Origin: Brachybacterium sp.
Lineage (GTDB): Bacteria > Actinomycetota > Actinomycetes > Actinomycetales > Dermabacteraceae
DNA length: 5,768 nucleotides
Assembly (NCBI GenBank): GCA_027322375.1
Contig: DAHVRS010000282.1
Coordinates: 1-5,768, forward strand
Direction of reading: 5' to 3'
Shown here one piece after another: positions 5,313-5,768 of the stretch. The notes under the pieces are model-generated. The model was given only the letters and a program-made list of their open reading frames with translations. It was not told the DNA's origin and made no database searches. Position 1 is the first letter of the stretch. Each line of letters starts with the position of its first letter. A program made the position numbers and the translations under genes.

Positions 5313-5768
5313 ATCAGCTCGCCCAGTGATCCGCCGCGCCCGCGCCGCGGTGGCCGACGCGCCCGTGCGCTGAGCGCCGAGGAGCTTGCCCGCCAGCGCG
5401 CGCTCGAGGACGCCGCTGCCGAAGAGCCCGTGCACCTGGCCGATGACCTCGAGGACTGGACCCAGGAGCCCGACGAGGCGACTGCACCCGATCCGGAGCC
5501 CCAGCACCAGCCGCAGCACCCGCATGCCCACGTGGCCCGTCGGCGCCCGCGCTCCGAGCTGTCCTCCTGGCTCGCCGGGCCGCTGCCCTCGCACACCTCC
5601 TCCCTCGACGACTGGTTGCAGGGTCCGATCGAGCTGCACGCCGAGCGGGAGGCGGAGGATGCCTGGTCCACCTCCGGCTCCGTCTCCGGCACCTGGCGGC
5701 CGCGCGGTGAGGCCTCCCGCTCCCGCAGCCTCGCCCCCGCCCCGCACCCCGGCGCCGCGGGGACCGAG
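5313..5768 (+). CDS. Unrecognised disordered protein, N-terminal part, 3' end outside window
   Basis: This frame is open to the window's end and, from about 5370, has very high G/C at third positions and a protein-like composition, so I take it as coding. The 152 visible residues are basic at first (Pro/Arg-rich, 7-18), then contain a charged helix-like stretch (LSAEELARQRALEDAAAEE, 20-38), an acidic Pro/Gln/His-rich part (44-73), and a Ser/Trp-rich part with two WLxGP motifs (86-90 and 101-105). Overall it looks disordered; no known domain is visible, so a folded domain may follow beyond 5768. The start is uncertain. No in-frame ATG, GTG or TTG exists between the candidate promoter and GTG 5430. 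I place the start at ATC 5313 because GGAAGGGG (5299-5306) lies six bases upstream. Alternatives are GTG 5430, CTG 5370, or GTG 5118, which would require transcription from upstream of TAGGAT and whose first 65 codons show poor third-position bias. Confidence 0.55.
   Translation, partial: MSSPSDPPRPRRGGRRARALSAEELARQRALEDAAAEEPVHLADDLEDWTQEPDEATAPDPEPQHQPQHPHAHVARRRPRSELSSWLAGPLPSHTSSLDDWLQGPIELHAEREAEDAWSTSGSVSGTWRPRGEASRSRSLAPAPHPGAAGTE

Noticed and set aside
5281..5373. ATG at 5281 as start of the last gene
   Set aside because: It is in a different frame and reaches TGA after 30 codons; its first codons have poor third-position bias. A frameshifted gene cannot be fully excluded.
5087..5692. 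- strand upstream extension of the tgt frame to an ATG near 5692
   Set aside because: Tgt homology begins only near PADVGFTITARHGEAARAG (residues 13-31). The upstream 200 codons lack family similarity and overlap the divergent promoter and + gene; stop-free only because of high GC.
5214..5747. - strand 177-codon frame opposite the last gene
   Set aside because: Gly/Ala/Arg-rich; third-position bias favours the + strand frame instead.

Overview
This is GC-rich DNA (roughly 70% or more G+C) with nearly all codons ending in G or C, GTG starts and TAGGAT/TAGGCT-type -10 boxes. That points to a high-GC actinobacterium. The gene types fit Micrococcales, possibly a Brachybacterium-like organism, but the genus is a guess from general character. 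I see no integrase, transposase, CRISPR array, rRNA or tRNA.

Layout. (1) Positions 1-1227, + strand: the C-terminal half of a large LacZ-type beta-galactosidase of glycoside hydrolase family 2, cut by the window's left edge. (2) Positions 1228-1318: a short intergenic region almost filled by a long inverted repeat, with a candidate -10 box at the tip of its left arm and loop. (3) Positions 1319-2062, + strand: a small four-helix membrane protein with a Gln/Gly/Pro-rich repetitive N-terminus, function unknown. (4) Positions 2063-2201: a convergent intergenic region holding two hairpins, probably the terminator(s) for both flanking genes. (5) Positions 5086 down to 2202, - strand: a two-gene operon. 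The first gene is tgt (tRNA-guanine transglycosylase). The second is a membrane-anchored protein with an extracellular PQQ-type beta-propeller. Its GTG start overlaps the tgt stop by four bases (GTGA), so the two are very likely translationally coupled. (6) Positions 5087-5312: a divergent promoter region with a TAGGAT box inside a doubled GGATCCAC repeat, then a structured leader. (7) Positions about 5313-5768, + strand: the N-terminal part of an unrecognised, disordered, acidic/Ser/Pro-rich protein that runs off the right edge and has no ordinary start codon in a sensible place.

Functional picture. The beta-galactosidase fragment is a carbohydrate-catabolism enzyme with no visible link to the genes after it. 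The tgt gene belongs to queuosine-type tRNA modification (exchange of G34 for a 7-deazaguanine). It keeps the catalytic and zinc ligands but has a divergent base-recognition loop and a roughly 32-residue insertion, which I believe is typical of an actinobacterial branch. Why a surface beta-propeller protein should be made from the same message is not explained by known biology of either family.

I do not see a clear new multi-gene system. The items most worth a second look are the inverted repeat at 1247-1287, the tgt/propeller coupling, the altered TGT substrate loop, and the unusual 5' end of the last gene.
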